A DNA stretch of 23,763 nt from Clostridia bacterium (GCA_016296415.1 JAEDJH010000016.1:1-23763); one strand, 5' to 3'. Positions 1-7,230 are shown, counted from the first letter of the stretch. Notes: generated by a model not told the origin, from the letters alone. A program made the numbers and translations.

Positions 1-734
1 CCGTCAAAGTCGGGTCCGTCCACGCAGGCAAACTTCATCTCGCCGCCAACCTTGAGCCTGCAGCCGCCGCACATTCCCGTGCCGTCTATCATTATCGGAT
101 TCATGCTGACCGTCGTTTTGACGCCGTGCTTTTTGGTCAGCTCGCAAACGAACTTCATCATTATAAGCGGACCTATGGCAATAACCTCGTCATAATGCTC
201 ACCGGAGTCTATCAGTTCCTCAAGCGCCTCCGTCACAAGCCCTTTCCTCCCGTGGCTTCCGTCATCCGTCATTACAAAAAGTCTGTCAGAGCAGCTTTTA
301 AATTCTTCCTCGAGTATTACAAGGGATTTGTTCCTGAAGCCTGTTATGGAATGCACCTCCGCGCCGGATTCATGCAGTTTCTTTGCAACCGGCAGCGCTA
401 TTGCACATCCAACGCCGCCGCCGATCACCGCAACTTTTTTCAAATTTGCAATTTCGGTCGGCTTCCCGAGCGGGCCGACAAGATCCGCTATATAATCGCC
501 TTCATTCAGGCGGCCGAGCTTATCGGTCGTAGCTCCCACGATTTGAAATATCAGCGTTATCGTCCCTTCGTTTCGGGAGAAGTCGGCTATCGTAAGCGGA
601 ATGCGCTCGCCCTGCTCATCCACTCTCAAGATCACAAATTGTCCCGGCTCCGCCTTTTTGGCGATCAGGGGTGCTCCGATGACCATGGATACAACGGTAG
701 GATTAAGCTGACGCTTTTTAATAATTCTATTCAT
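1..734 (-). CDS. NfnA/SudB-type FAD and [2Fe-2S] electron-transfer subunit (partial, C-terminus cut by window edge)
   Basis: The 244 visible codons match the flavoprotein that partners a GltD-like subunit in ferredoxin-NADP(+) oxidoreductase (Nfn) and 'sulfide dehydrogenase' complexes; PyrK is a paralogue. An N-terminal FAD domain carries RIPLTIAD (about residues 44-51). An NAD(P) domain carries VAVIGGGVG (about 102-110). The C-terminal cluster segment has D217, C222, C225 and C237 in IDGTGMCGGCR and FACVDGP. An Asp in place of the first Cys fits the Nfn subfamily rather than PyrK. The ATG at 734 follows an AAGGG Shine-Dalgarno about 9 nt upstream; the ATG at 738 reaches a stop after two codons and is excluded. 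In the cell it would be a cytoplasmic electron-bifurcating or transhydrogenase component. The larger partner subunit is expected just outside the left edge. Confidence 0.9.
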   Translation of the reverse strand, partial: MNRIIKKRQLNPTVVSMVIGAPLIAKKAEPGQFVILRVDEQGERIPLTIADFSRNEGTITLIFQIVGATTDKLGRLNEGDYIADLVGPLGKPTEIANLKKVAVIGGGVGCAIALPVAKKLHESGAEVHSITGFRNKSLVILEEEFKSCSDRLFVMTDDGSHGRKGLVTEALEELIDSGEHYDEVIAIGPLIMMKFVCELTKKHGVKTTVSMNPIMIDGTGMCGGCRLKVGGEMKFACVDGPDFD

Positions 735-793
735 TCATCAATGCCCTTTTTTACATTTTTAAGGTGCGGCCCGTTTTAGGAACCACACCGTTT

Positions 794-822
794 ATAGTAT
801 ATTAGTCTTTCCGTTTTGTAAA
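794..822 (-). promoter_or_regulatory. sigma-A-like promoter for the NfnA-type gene
   Basis: On the minus strand TTTACA (817-822) and TACTAT (794-799) are separated by 17 bp, upstream of the gene starting at 734 and downstream of the tcdA stop. The -10 matches the consensus at four of six positions. The presumed leader contains a 7-bp imperfect hairpin (762-788, one G-T pair) that lacks a U tract. This suggests that the gene can be transcribed separately from popT-tcdA. Confidence 0.4.
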
Positions 823-847
823 TATATAGAAACAAATATATGCGCCT

Positions 848-1543
848 TCAGCGTTTGATGCCGCATATATCCCTGATTACCTCTCCGGCAAGTGCAAGAC
901 CCGCCGCCCCCGGCACATAGGACACACTCCCGGGAATACCGGATGCGCCATTTTTTATCGGCTCCTCGGTCGAAAACAGCACCTTAAGCGAATCTACGCC
1001 AAGCTTTCTCAGCTCACGCCGCATAACTCGGGCAAGCGGACAGCCGGAGGTTTCATATATATCTCTCACGGTAAATTTTGTCGGATCCAGCCGATTGCCT
1101 GCGCCCATGCACGAGATAACGGGGATATTTCTCTCCTTCGCCGCCCTTATAAGTGCAAGCTTTGCCGTTACGGTATCAATGGCATCGACGATATAGTCCG
1201 TATTTTCGGGTATCGCCCCTGCCGCATTTTCGCCGGTAACGAACAGAGCTTCGGTCGTAACGAGGCAGTCGGAGACCTCCTCAATGCGCTCCTTTGCCGC
1301 CTCGACCTTGAGCCTGCCGATATTTCTTTTTGTGGCAAAAAGCTGCCTGTTCAGGTTGCTTTCGGAAAAAACGTCCGCATCGACAAGATGAAGCGAGCCT
1401 ATTCCTCCCCTTGCAAGCGCCTCTGCACAGTGACCTCCAACGCCGCCGAGACCGAACACCGTCACGAGCTTTTCTCCAAGCAAAGCCTCAGCCTCGTTCC
1501 CGAGGAGCGCCGCCGTGCGTTCAAAGCTCCCCCTCATCGACAT
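848..1543 (-). CDS. tcdA: tRNA threonylcarbamoyladenosine dehydratase (TcdA/CsdL, ThiF/E1 family)
   Basis: This 231-aa E1-like enzyme uses ATP to cyclise t6A at tRNA position 37 to ct6A. Visible features are the nucleotide-binding GLGGVG at residues 31-36, the LVDADVFSESNLNRQ segment (about 53-67; D55, D57, N63, R66, Q67), K72, and the family-typical DIYETSGCPLARVMRRELRK region. The start at 1543 is chosen because GGGAGAGG lies just upstream and the sequence aligns from there. An open reading frame reaching 1639 would add 32 residues unlike the family, and these simply overlap the popT C-terminus. The ATG overlaps the popT stop by one base (TGATG), so the pair is probably translationally coupled. 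It is somewhat shorter than the E. coli enzyme at its C-terminus. Confidence 0.92.
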   Translation of the reverse strand: MSMRGSFERTAALLGNEAEALLGEKLVTVFGLGGVGGHCAEALARGGIGSLHLVDADVFSESNLNRQLFATKRNIGRLKVEAAKERIEEVSDCLVTTEALFVTGENAAGAIPENTDYIVDAIDTVTAKLALIRAAKERNIPVISCMGAGNRLDPTKFTVRDIYETSGCPLARVMRRELRKLGVDSLKVLFSTEEPIKNGASGIPGSVSYVPGAAGLALAGEVIRDICGIKR

Positions 1544-2439
1544 CAGCCCTCTCCCTTTTCGGAAATAAACCTGTCGATAAACATGGCGCACAAAAAGCCC
1601 GCCGCCATGAACGCAAGCGCAATTACGCCCGTGAGCCAATCAATGGCGGCAATCCCCTCAAAGGGGAACACTATGAGCATAGATACCACAAGAAAGCCGA
1701 GTATGGCATAATGCGAAGGTCCATGGTACTTTTCTATCATCTTCTTAACGAACAGAATAAGCGGAAGCGCCACAATAACCGCGCCGACGCCGGCAAGCAG
1801 GAGATGCGAAGCGGCGAACCAAAGCTCTGCACCGCTGAACGGTCCTCCCGAGACGAGATACGCAAGCTGTGTAAGAAGCGTTGTCAGCGTACCGAGAAGC
1901 GGCTCGTACAGCCCCAAAAACATGAGGATGAACGAGGTGCTTACGCCCGGGATCACCACGCCGATGACCAGGACCGCACCGCACAGCATGGCGGTAAATG
2001 CGTTGAACGGAAGTCCGCTTCCACCCTTGTCCGCAAGCATTCCCTCAAGGAATGCCAGTCCCCCGATAAGCAGTGCGCCCAAAAATGCGGCGATCAAATA
2101 CCTCGGCTTAAACCCTCCGTGGGAGTTTGCCTCCTTGATAAACGAAGGGATGCCTCCGGCAACCAAGCCGAAAAACAGGCACATCGTAATAAAATTGTAT
2201 GTGCTCAATCCCCACTCTACAACGAAGCTGAGGCCGCATATACCGATAACACCGCCGATTGCAACGGGCAGCAGAAAAGCAACGCTCTTTTTAAACTGCT
2301 TCAAAATATTGCTCACGGCGTCGAGCATAGGTTTATATAAGCCCATCGAAACCGCAAGTATTCCGCCGCTCACCCCAGGCACGATTCCGCCGATGCCTAT
2401 CATAAGCCCTGCCACAAACCTTTTCAAAACCGATTTCAT
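1543..2439 (-). CDS. popT: DUF368 polyprenyl-phosphate transporter (PopT)
   Basis: This 298-aa polytopic membrane protein belongs to the DUF368 family, which recent work identifies as undecaprenyl-phosphate flippases that return the lipid carrier across the membrane for peptidoglycan and polymer synthesis. An internal duplication is visible: PGVSGG (residues 21-26) followed by MGLYKPML (32-39) is echoed by PGVSTS (164-169) followed by LGLYEPLL (175-182). These are the two re-entrant-type repeats of the family. Most of the chain is hydrophobic. The ATG at 2439 is preferred because the -10 element lies at 2468-2473 and a GGGGGC stretch lies just upstream; the longer frame to 2490 would begin inside or upstream of the promoter. 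It is divergent from a glycosyltransferase and coupled to tcdA. Confidence 0.9.
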   Translation of the reverse strand: MKSVLKRFVAGLMIGIGGIVPGVSGGILAVSMGLYKPMLDAVSNILKQFKKSVAFLLPVAIGGVIGICGLSFVVEWGLSTYNFITMCLFFGLVAGGIPSFIKEANSHGGFKPRYLIAAFLGALLIGGLAFLEGMLADKGGSGLPFNAFTAMLCGAVLVIGVVIPGVSTSFILMFLGLYEPLLGTLTTLLTQLAYLVSGGPFSGAELWFAASHLLLAGVGAVIVALPLILFVKKMIEKYHGPSHYAILGFLVVSMLIVFPFEGIAAIDWLTGVIALAFMAAGFLCAMFIDRFISEKGEG

Positions 2440-2467
2440 TATACAGCCCCCATAATTTCGTTGGTAC

Positions 2468-2473
2468 ATTATA
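2468..2473 (-). promoter_or_regulatory. -10 element for popT-tcdA
   Basis: The minus strand reads TATAAT here, 28 bp upstream of the chosen popT ATG. No strong -35 lies at 17 bp. Its position excludes the longer popT reading frame from 2490, because that start would lie upstream of the transcript. Confidence 0.45.
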
Positions 2474-2582
2474 ACATACCACACTTTCATCGGTTACGCC
2501 ATAAAATAAATATAAACATTTTTCCAATGCCGCCGTTTACCAAAAATAAACAGAATTTTCATTTTTTATTCATTATACGTCC

Positions 2583-2611
2583 TTTTCATTTTTTACGGAG
2601 AATGGTATAAT
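2583..2611 (+). promoter_or_regulatory. sigma-A promoter for the glycosyltransferase
   Basis: TTTTCA (2583-2588), a 17-bp spacer, then a perfect TATAAT (2606-2611). The transcript would begin near 2618, which leaves only a short leader before the CAGGTG Shine-Dalgarno at 2626-2631. Confidence 0.65.
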
Positions 2612-2637
2612 ACAGAAAAAACTTTCAGGTGTTTGCC

Positions 2638-3816
2638 ATGAGGATAGGACAGTTTTCGGACACATTTATGCCCATCGTGGACGGCGTCGGACGGGTTGTA
2701 TATAATTATGCGAATATGCTTGCAAGGGCGGGACACGAATGCTATGTCGTTGCTCCGATGCACGACACGGGCTTCAGAGGCCGCCTTCCGTTTGAAATTG
2801 TGGATTATTCGGGAATGCCGCTCGTTACCTCTCCCCAATACAAGGTGGGCATTCCTATACTCGACAGGCATTACCACGACCGCATATCCTCCGTTTCGCT
2901 GGACATAGTGCACGCTCACTCTCCGTTTATCGCCGGTCAGGAAGCTTTAAGGATAGCAAGGCAGCAGAATATCCCGATAGTCGGCACGTTCCATTCAAAG
3001 TATTACGATGACTTTTACAGCACGACCAGGTCGGAGGTCATTTCCTCCCTCGGCGTAAAATATGTCGTTGACTTCTACGAAAGGTGCGACGAAGTATGGA
3101 CGGTTTCAAACGCCTCCGCAGAGGTGCTTGAGGACTACGGCTATCACGGCAGCATCACCGTTATGCCAAACGGCACGGAAACGAAAACCGAACCCGAAAA
3201 CGTAACGGCCGCCTGCACGGATGGAAAACCCCTGCTGCTCTATGTCGGTCAGATCCACCGAAAAAAGAATATCGGAAGAATACTCGAAGCCTGCGCCCTG
3301 CTTAAACGCTCGGGCTATGATTTCTCCCTTGTGCTTGCAGGACAGGGACCCGACTCCGATGGGCTTAAAAACGAAGCTGCGCTTCTCGGCATAAGCGAGC
3401 GTGTCACCTTCACGGGGCATATATCCGACATGAGTATACTCGACGGGCTTTATAAAGCGGCATCGCTTTTCCTTTTCCCATCGCTGTACGACACCGCCGG
3501 ACTTGTGGTAAGAGAAGCGGCGGCAATGGGTACGCCGTCGGTTGCGGTCAGGGGGAGCTGTGCCGCCGAGGTTATAGCCGACGGAGTAAACGGTCTTTTA
3601 TGCCACGACGACGGGGAAAGCCTTTTCGAGGCGATAAAGCGTGGGCTGGATGCACCCGAATTTCTTGCCGTCCTCGGCGAAAATGCCCGAAAAACCATAC
3701 CTTTAGGCTGGGATAAGGTTATCGAAAAGGTACAGCTTCGCTACTTAGAAATAATCTCGCATTTTGACTCGGCAAACGCCATCGCCATGCCCGATGATTC
3801 AAAATTCGGCAATTAA
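2638..3816 (+). CDS. GT4-family (GT-B fold) glycosyltransferase
   Basis: This 392-aa cytoplasmic or membrane-associated retaining glycosyltransferase is of the GT4 type related to diacylglycerol glucosyltransferases. The N-terminal acceptor domain carries DTFMPIVDGVGRVVYNYA (residues 8-25) and VHAHSPF (91-97). The donor domain carries LYVGQIHRKKN (201-211) and PSLYDTAGLVVREAAAMG (281-298), where D285 and E293 form a D-x7-E version of the usual E-x7-E nucleotide-sugar motif. The ATG at 2638 follows AGGTG by 6 nt and starts in the normal family position (MRIGQFSDTF). The acceptor cannot be read from sequence; a glycolipid is plausible given the divergent popT. No terminator is seen before the deacetylase 60 bp downstream, so the two genes may be co-transcribed. 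Confidence 0.85.
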   Translation: MRIGQFSDTFMPIVDGVGRVVYNYANMLARAGHECYVVAPMHDTGFRGRLPFEIVDYSGMPLVTSPQYKVGIPILDRHYHDRISSVSLDIVHAHSPFIAGQEALRIARQQNIPIVGTFHSKYYDDFYSTTRSEVISSLGVKYVVDFYERCDEVWTVSNASAEVLEDYGYHGSITVMPNGTETKTEPENVTAACTDGKPLLLYVGQIHRKKNIGRILEACALLKRSGYDFSLVLAGQGPDSDGLKNEAALLGISERVTFTGHISDMSILDGLYKAASLFLFPSLYDTAGLVVREAAAMGTPSVAVRGSCAAEVIADGVNGLLCHDDGESLFEAIKRGLDAPEFLAVLGENARKTIPLGWDKVIEKVQLRYLEIISHFDSANAIAMPDDSKFGN

Positions 3817-3846
3817 GTCCTAACAAAAACCGACTGCGCATATAAT
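3817..3846 (+). promoter_or_regulatory. candidate sigma-E-type sporulation promoter for the PdaB-like gene
   Basis: CATATAAT (3839-3846) differs by one base from the sigma-E -10 consensus CATACAAT. It is preceded at exactly 14 bp by GTCCTAAC (3817-3824), a partial match to the -35 GTCATATT. The same TATAAT could serve sigma-A, but no good sigma-A -35 lies at 17 bp. B. subtilis pdaB belongs to the sigma-E regulon, which makes the reading plausible. Confidence 0.4.
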
Positions 3847-3876
3847 CCTCTATACCAATCAACACGGAGGTATGTT

Positions 3877-4692
3877 ATGCGTATTTTTATTGTCACAAAA
3901 AAAATGCTGATAGTGGGGGCCGTGCTTCTCGCCTGCCTCCTTTTGGCGATAATACTCGTCTGCTCCATGAGCGAGGGCAATTCCTCCCCGAACGGCGTAA
4001 GCGCCGACCTTGGTGAGCAATATGTGCTTGAGGTGGCCGCAGGAAAGCAAAAAGAGCTTCCTATATACAGCGTGGAGCGAAGCGACAAAAAAATAGCCAT
4101 CACCATAGATGCGGCATGGGAGGACGACAAGACGCCATTTATTCTGAGCGAGCTCGCACGGCATAACGTGAAGGCCACGTTCTTTCTTTGCGGCTTTTGG
4201 GTGGAAAAATATCCCGAGCAGGTGAAGGCCATATACAACGCCGGTCACGAAATAGGCAACCATAGCCTCACGCATCCGCACATGAACAAATGTTCAAAAG
4301 AGCAGATAATCGATGAGCTTACAAAGTTCGACGATCTGCTCGAAAGCATAACCGGATCCAGAAGCGTCGTTTTCCGTGCCCCGTACGGCGAATACAACGA
4401 CAGCGTGATCCTTACCGTGCGTGAGCAGGGCTACGTGCCGGTACAATGGAACATCGACACTATAGACTGGAAGGAGGAGCGCAGCGCACAGACCATACTC
4501 GACTCCGTTATTCCGAAGCTGAGCCCGGGCTGTATAATACTCTGCCACAACAACGGCTTCAAAATAGAAACCTATCTTCCCACCCTGCTTGATACCGCAC
4601 TTGCCCAAGGCTATGAATTTGTAACGATGAGCGAGCTTTTGCTGCAGGGCAATACGATAATCGACGTGAACGGCGTGCAAAAATGCGCCTGA
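3877..4692 (+). CDS. PdaB-like polysaccharide deacetylase, membrane-anchored (sporulation-associated)
   Basis: This 271-aa NodB-homology protein has an N-terminal membrane anchor (about residues 9-29) and an extracytoplasmic catalytic domain from about residue 70. Motif 1 is TIDAAW, with D78 kept and the second Asp of TFDDG replaced by Ala, as in the PdaB branch. Motif 2 is NHSLTHPH (H129, H133), motif 3 is FRAPYGEYN (167-175), motif 4 is WNIDTIDW (191-198), and motif 5 is LCHNNG (H224). PdaB members act on peptidoglycan during spore formation in B. subtilis; the exact substrate here is not shown. GGAGG at 3866-3870 sets the ATG at 3877. The gene follows the glycosyltransferase by 60 bp and ends in a terminator at 4718. 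PdaB identity rests on motif 1 and length; a vegetative deacetylase remains possible. Confidence 0.82.
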   Translation: MRIFIVTKKMLIVGAVLLACLLLAIILVCSMSEGNSSPNGVSADLGEQYVLEVAAGKQKELPIYSVERSDKKIAITIDAAWEDDKTPFILSELARHNVKATFFLCGFWVEKYPEQVKAIYNAGHEIGNHSLTHPHMNKCSKEQIIDELTKFDDLLESITGSRSVVFRAPYGEYNDSVILTVREQGYVPVQWNIDTIDWKEERSAQTILDSVIPKLSPGCIILCHNNGFKIETYLPTLLDTALAQGYEFVTMSELLLQGNTIIDVNGVQKCA

Positions 4693-4717
4693 TACATCCT
4701 GCCCATGACGCTTTACG

Positions 4718-4748
4718 GGGCGAACGTCGGGAGCGTATCGCCCTTTTT
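4718..4748 (+). terminator. rho-independent terminator after the deacetylase gene
   Basis: GGGCGA (4718-4723) pairs with TCGCCC (4738-4743). The stem is extended by ACG/CGT across a bulged A, and TTTTT follows (4744-4748). It separates the deacetylase from the aminopeptidase, which has its own promoter. Confidence 0.7.
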
Positions 4749-4845
4749 CCTTTGCAGCCAGCCCCTGCAAGCCCCGCTTTACCCCGTTTCAATGAAAATA
4801 CGGAAGAAATTTTTGCACAGGATACATTATTTAAGCATTTTTCGC

Positions 4846-4874
4846 TTGTTAAAATCAGCATTCTGTGATAGAAT
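4846..4874 (+). promoter_or_regulatory. sigma-A promoter for the aminopeptidase-efp operon
   Basis: TTGTTA (4846-4851), a 17-bp spacer, then TAGAAT (4869-4874). It lies 32 bp upstream of the chosen ATG at 4906 and therefore rules out the longer in-frame start at 4705. Confidence 0.65.
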
Positions 4875-4905
4875 CCTAAAGAATTATGTGAAAATGAGGT
4901 GCAGT

Positions 4906-5979
4906 ATGTTATCACAAAGATGCAACAAATTGCTCGAGCTGGCAAAAAAGGACGGAATTGACGCCGTTGTTGTCACCTCGCAGATAAACAGACGATACTT
5001 CTCCGGCTTCACCGGTTCAAATGCGATCCTTCTCATTGCCCCGGGAAAGCGCCTGCTCTTAACCGATTTTCGCTATACCATTCAGGCGAACATACAGTCC
5101 AAGGGCGTTTTTGAGGTGATAGAGGAAAGCCGTGCCATTGGTATGGAGCGCATCAAGAACGAGCTTGCCTCCATCGGCGCAAAGACCGTCGGTTTTGAAG
5201 ATGCCTCCCTCACCGTGCGTGAGTTCAAGGCATACGAGAACCTCGGTGCAGAGCTTGTACCCTGCTCCACTCTCATGGCAAACATCAGAATGTACAAGGA
5301 TGCCTACGAAACCGAGCAGCTTATCAAGGCGCAGAACATCGCCGACAAAGCCTATGCGGAGCTTCTCACCCGCATCAAGCCCGGCATGAAAGAGACCGAG
5401 GTCGCTTACGAGCTTGAATATCTTATGAAGAAAAACGGCGCCGAGGACAAATCCTTCGACACCATCGTCGGCTCCGGCGAAAACGGCGCCCTTTGCCATG
5501 CCATCCCCGGCGAGCGCAGGCTGACTCACGGCGATCTGGTCGTCCTTGATTTCGGCTGCAAATACAACGGCTACTGCTCCGACATGACCCGCACAATCGC
5601 CATCGGCGAGCCCTGCGACGAGCTGAAGAAGATTTACGACATAGTGCTGAATGCACAGCTTAAAGCACTCGCCGCACTCAAGCCCGGCATCACCGGCAAA
5701 GAGCTCGACGCAATCGCAAGAGATCATATAACCGAACACGGCTACGGCAAATGCTTCGGTCACAGCCTGGGCCACGGCTTCGGACTTGAGGTACACGAGG
5801 CTCCCTCGGCAAGCATCGTCGGCGAGACTCCCTTTGAGCCCGGCATGACGATAACCGTTGAACCCGGCATATACGTCGAAGGTCTCGGCGGCGTCCGCAT
5901 CGAGGACTGCTGCATTGTAACCGAGGATGGCTACATCAATCCCGTTACAGCAACAAAAGAAATGATTATCATTGAGTAA
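4906..5979 (+). CDS. M24 family Xaa-Pro aminopeptidase / metallopeptidase
   Basis: This 357-aa cytoplasmic peptidase of the pita-bread fold removes N-terminal residues preceding proline. An N-terminal creatinase-like domain (about 1-130) precedes the catalytic domain. All five dinuclear metal ligands are present: D215 (VVLDFG), D226 (YCSDMTRT), H290 (GHGFGLEVHEAPS), E319 (TVEPGIY) and E333 (VRIEDC). The ATG at 4906 follows AGGTG and the promoter at 4846-4874; a longer frame from 4705 would cross the upstream terminator. Length is normal for the clostridial proteins. It lies 29 bp upstream of efp, a pairing common in Firmicutes (compare B. subtilis yqhT-efp), so the two genes form an operon. 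Confidence 0.92.
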   Translation: MLSQRCNKLLELAKKDGIDAVVVTSQINRRYFSGFTGSNAILLIAPGKRLLLTDFRYTIQANIQSKGVFEVIEESRAIGMERIKNELASIGAKTVGFEDASLTVREFKAYENLGAELVPCSTLMANIRMYKDAYETEQLIKAQNIADKAYAELLTRIKPGMKETEVAYELEYLMKKNGAEDKSFDTIVGSGENGALCHAIPGERRLTHGDLVVLDFGCKYNGYCSDMTRTIAIGEPCDELKKIYDIVLNAQLKALAALKPGITGKELDAIARDHITEHGYGKCFGHSLGHGFGLEVHEAPSASIVGETPFEPGMTITVEPGIYVEGLGGVRIEDCCIVTEDGYINPVTATKEMIIIE

Positions 5980-6008
5980 AATAACAAAAGCTTTGGAGGT
6001 ATATATCA

Positions 6009-6572
6009 ATGAGCATGATTATGGCAGGCGATTTCAGAAAAGGCGTAACCGTAGAAATAGACGGTCAGGTTTGGTCAATAGCTGACTTCCAGCACGTTAA
6101 GCCCGGAAAAGGTGCGGCATTCGTCCGCACAAGGCTTAAAAACGTTGTCACGGGAGCCGTTCTCGAGCAGACCTTCTCCCCCACCGACAAATATCCCACC
6201 GCACATATAGAGACGAAGGAAATGCAGTATCTCTATAACGACGGCGAGCTTTACTATTTCATGGACGTCGAAACCTACGAGCAGCTCGGTCTCAGCTATG
6301 AGCAGGTCGAGGATGCAATCAACTTCATCGTTGAAAACATGAACGTAACCATCCGCTTCCACCGTGAGAAGCCCTTCTCGGTTGCCGCTCCCAACTTTGT
6401 CGAGCTGACCATCACCGAAACCGAGCCCGGCTTCAAGGGTGACACGCAGACCGGCACCACCAAGCCCGCAACCGTTGAGACCGGCTACAAACTCAACGTT
6501 CCGCTTTTCATCAACGAAGGCGAGAAGATCAGGATCGACACCCGCACCGGCGAGTATATGTCCAGAGCGTAA
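6009..6572 (+). CDS. efp: Translation elongation factor P
   Basis: EF-P (187 aa) binds the ribosome between the P and E sites and relieves stalling at polyproline stretches. Domain I carries the tip loop KPGKGAAF, with K34 as the residue at the modifiable position. The C-terminal OB domains follow, with the signature [24 protein letters not shown] segment ([18 protein letters not shown]) near the end. The start at 6009 is set by GGAGG at 5995-5999. Starting at the in-frame ATG two codons later ([10 protein letters not shown]) would give the more usual N-terminus and place the lysine at 32; the choice between them is uncertain. The gene is co-transcribed with the upstream peptidase. Confidence 0.96.
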   Translation: MSMIMAGDFRKGVTVEIDGQVWSIADFQHVKPGKGAAFVRTRLKNVVTGAVLEQTFSPTDKYPTAHIETKEMQYLYNDGELYYFMDVETYEQLGLSYEQVEDAINFIVENMNVTIRFHREKPFSVAAPNFVELTITETEPGFKGDTQTGTTKPATVETGYKLNVPLFINEGEKIRIDTRTGEYMSRA

Positions 6573-6612
6573 TCGCTCTGCTTAACCGCTCTGCGTGATC
6601 GCTTTGCATAAG
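6563..6612 (+). repeat. 13-bp tandem repeat with a hairpin across the efp stop codon
   Basis: Three consecutive 13-bp units lie at 6574-6586, 6587-6599 and 6600-6612, with core CGCTCTGC, CGCTCTGC and CGCTTTGC. The last bases of efp (CAGAGCG, 6563-6569) form a perfect 7-bp hairpin with the first unit around a TAAT loop that contains the stop codon. No U tract follows, so this is not a standard terminator. Confidence 0.6.
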
Positions 6613-6684
6613 CCCGCTACATAAATATTCGGCTATCCGAGAAAATTAGTTTGCGGGAATACAAAAATACAATCGGAGGTAATT

Positions 6685-7173
6685 ATGAGCTATATTAACG
6701 AAAGAGTATCCTACCTTAAGGGACTGGCAGACGGTCTTGAGCTTGGCAACGATGCATCCGCAAAGCTGCTTAAGGCTATGATAGAGGTTATGGACGACAT
6801 GGCGGAAGCAATCCGTGACAACGAGGACAACATCATCCAGCTCGATGAGTGCATAGATGAGATTGCCGAGCAGTTTGATGAAGTCGATGAATATCTCGAC
6901 GACGTGGAGGAAAGGCTCGATGTAATAGAGGAAGAACTCGAGGACTGCGACTGTGATTGCGATTGCGACGATTGCGATGACTGTGACCGTGACTGCGACT
7001 GTGATTGCTTCGATGACGATGATTTTGTTGAAATCACCTGCCCCAACTGCAACGAGGCCGTATATTTTGACAACTGCATGCTCGAAAGCGGTGAGGACCT
7101 CATCTGCCCGAGCTGCGGCAAGGACATAATTTCCTGCTGCGAGGATGAGTGCTGCTGCGGTGACTGCGAATAA
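6685..7173 (+). CDS. CD1247 N-terminal-domain protein with Asp-Cys tract and C-terminal zinc ribbon
   Basis: This 162-aa acidic protein opens with MSYINERVSYLKGLADGLEL, the signature of the clostridial CD1247 N-terminal domain, followed by a strongly acidic predicted coiled coil (about 25-86). Residues 87-113 are an almost pure Asp-Cys tract with nine Cys. A zinc ribbon follows (C119/C122 and C141/C144, with C131 between), and the tail CCEDECCCGDCE adds six more Cys; I count 21 Cys in all. No signal peptide or membrane segment is visible, so it is probably cytosolic. Metal binding is inferred; no function is established to my knowledge. GGAGG before the ATG at 6685 sets the start. It sits 112 bp after efp, with a tandem repeat between them, and is closed by the terminator at 7201. 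Confidence 0.8.
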   Translation: MSYINERVSYLKGLADGLELGNDASAKLLKAMIEVMDDMAEAIRDNEDNIIQLDECIDEIAEQFDEVDEYLDDVEERLDVIEEELEDCDCDCDCDDCDDCDRDCDCDCFDDDDFVEITCPNCNEAVYFDNCMLESGEDLICPSCGKDIISCCEDECCCGDCE

Positions 7174-7200
7174 TCGTAATCAAACATATTTGCGGTTAAG

Positions 7201-7230
7201 CGGGGAGCTTCGGCTCCCCGTTGACTTTTC
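7201..7230 (+). terminator. rho-independent terminator
   Basis: A perfect 8-bp stem CGGGGAGC / GCTCCCCG closes a UUCG tetraloop (7209-7212) and is followed by the T-rich TTGACTTTTC. It ends the aminopeptidase-efp-CD1247 transcription unit. Confidence 0.85.

Noticed and set aside
126..779. 217-codon plus-strand open frame over the NfnA-type gene
   Set aside because: The minus strand encodes a clear FAD/[2Fe-2S] protein; the plus-strand translation resembles nothing.
1544..1639. 32-residue N-terminal extension of TcdA
   Set aside because: It lies in the popT coding end, is not family-like, and the ATG at 1543 has its own GGGAGAGG.
1330..2340. 336-codon plus-strand frame across tcdA and popT
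   Set aside because: It runs antisense through two conserved coupled genes, and its product is an Arg/Lys/Gln-rich low-information sequence.
4705..4905. 67-residue N-terminal extension of the aminopeptidase
   Set aside because: It would begin upstream of a terminator and of the promoter at 4846-4874.
5059..6009. 316-codon open frame antisense to the aminopeptidase
   Set aside because: It is a shadow of the M24 peptidase gene, whose metal ligands are all intact, with no ribosome-binding site or family signature.
6711..7187. Ser/Gln-rich antisense frame over the Asp-Cys protein
   Set aside because: GAY/TGY codons read backwards give Ser and Gln; the sense frame has a good Shine-Dalgarno, domain and terminator.
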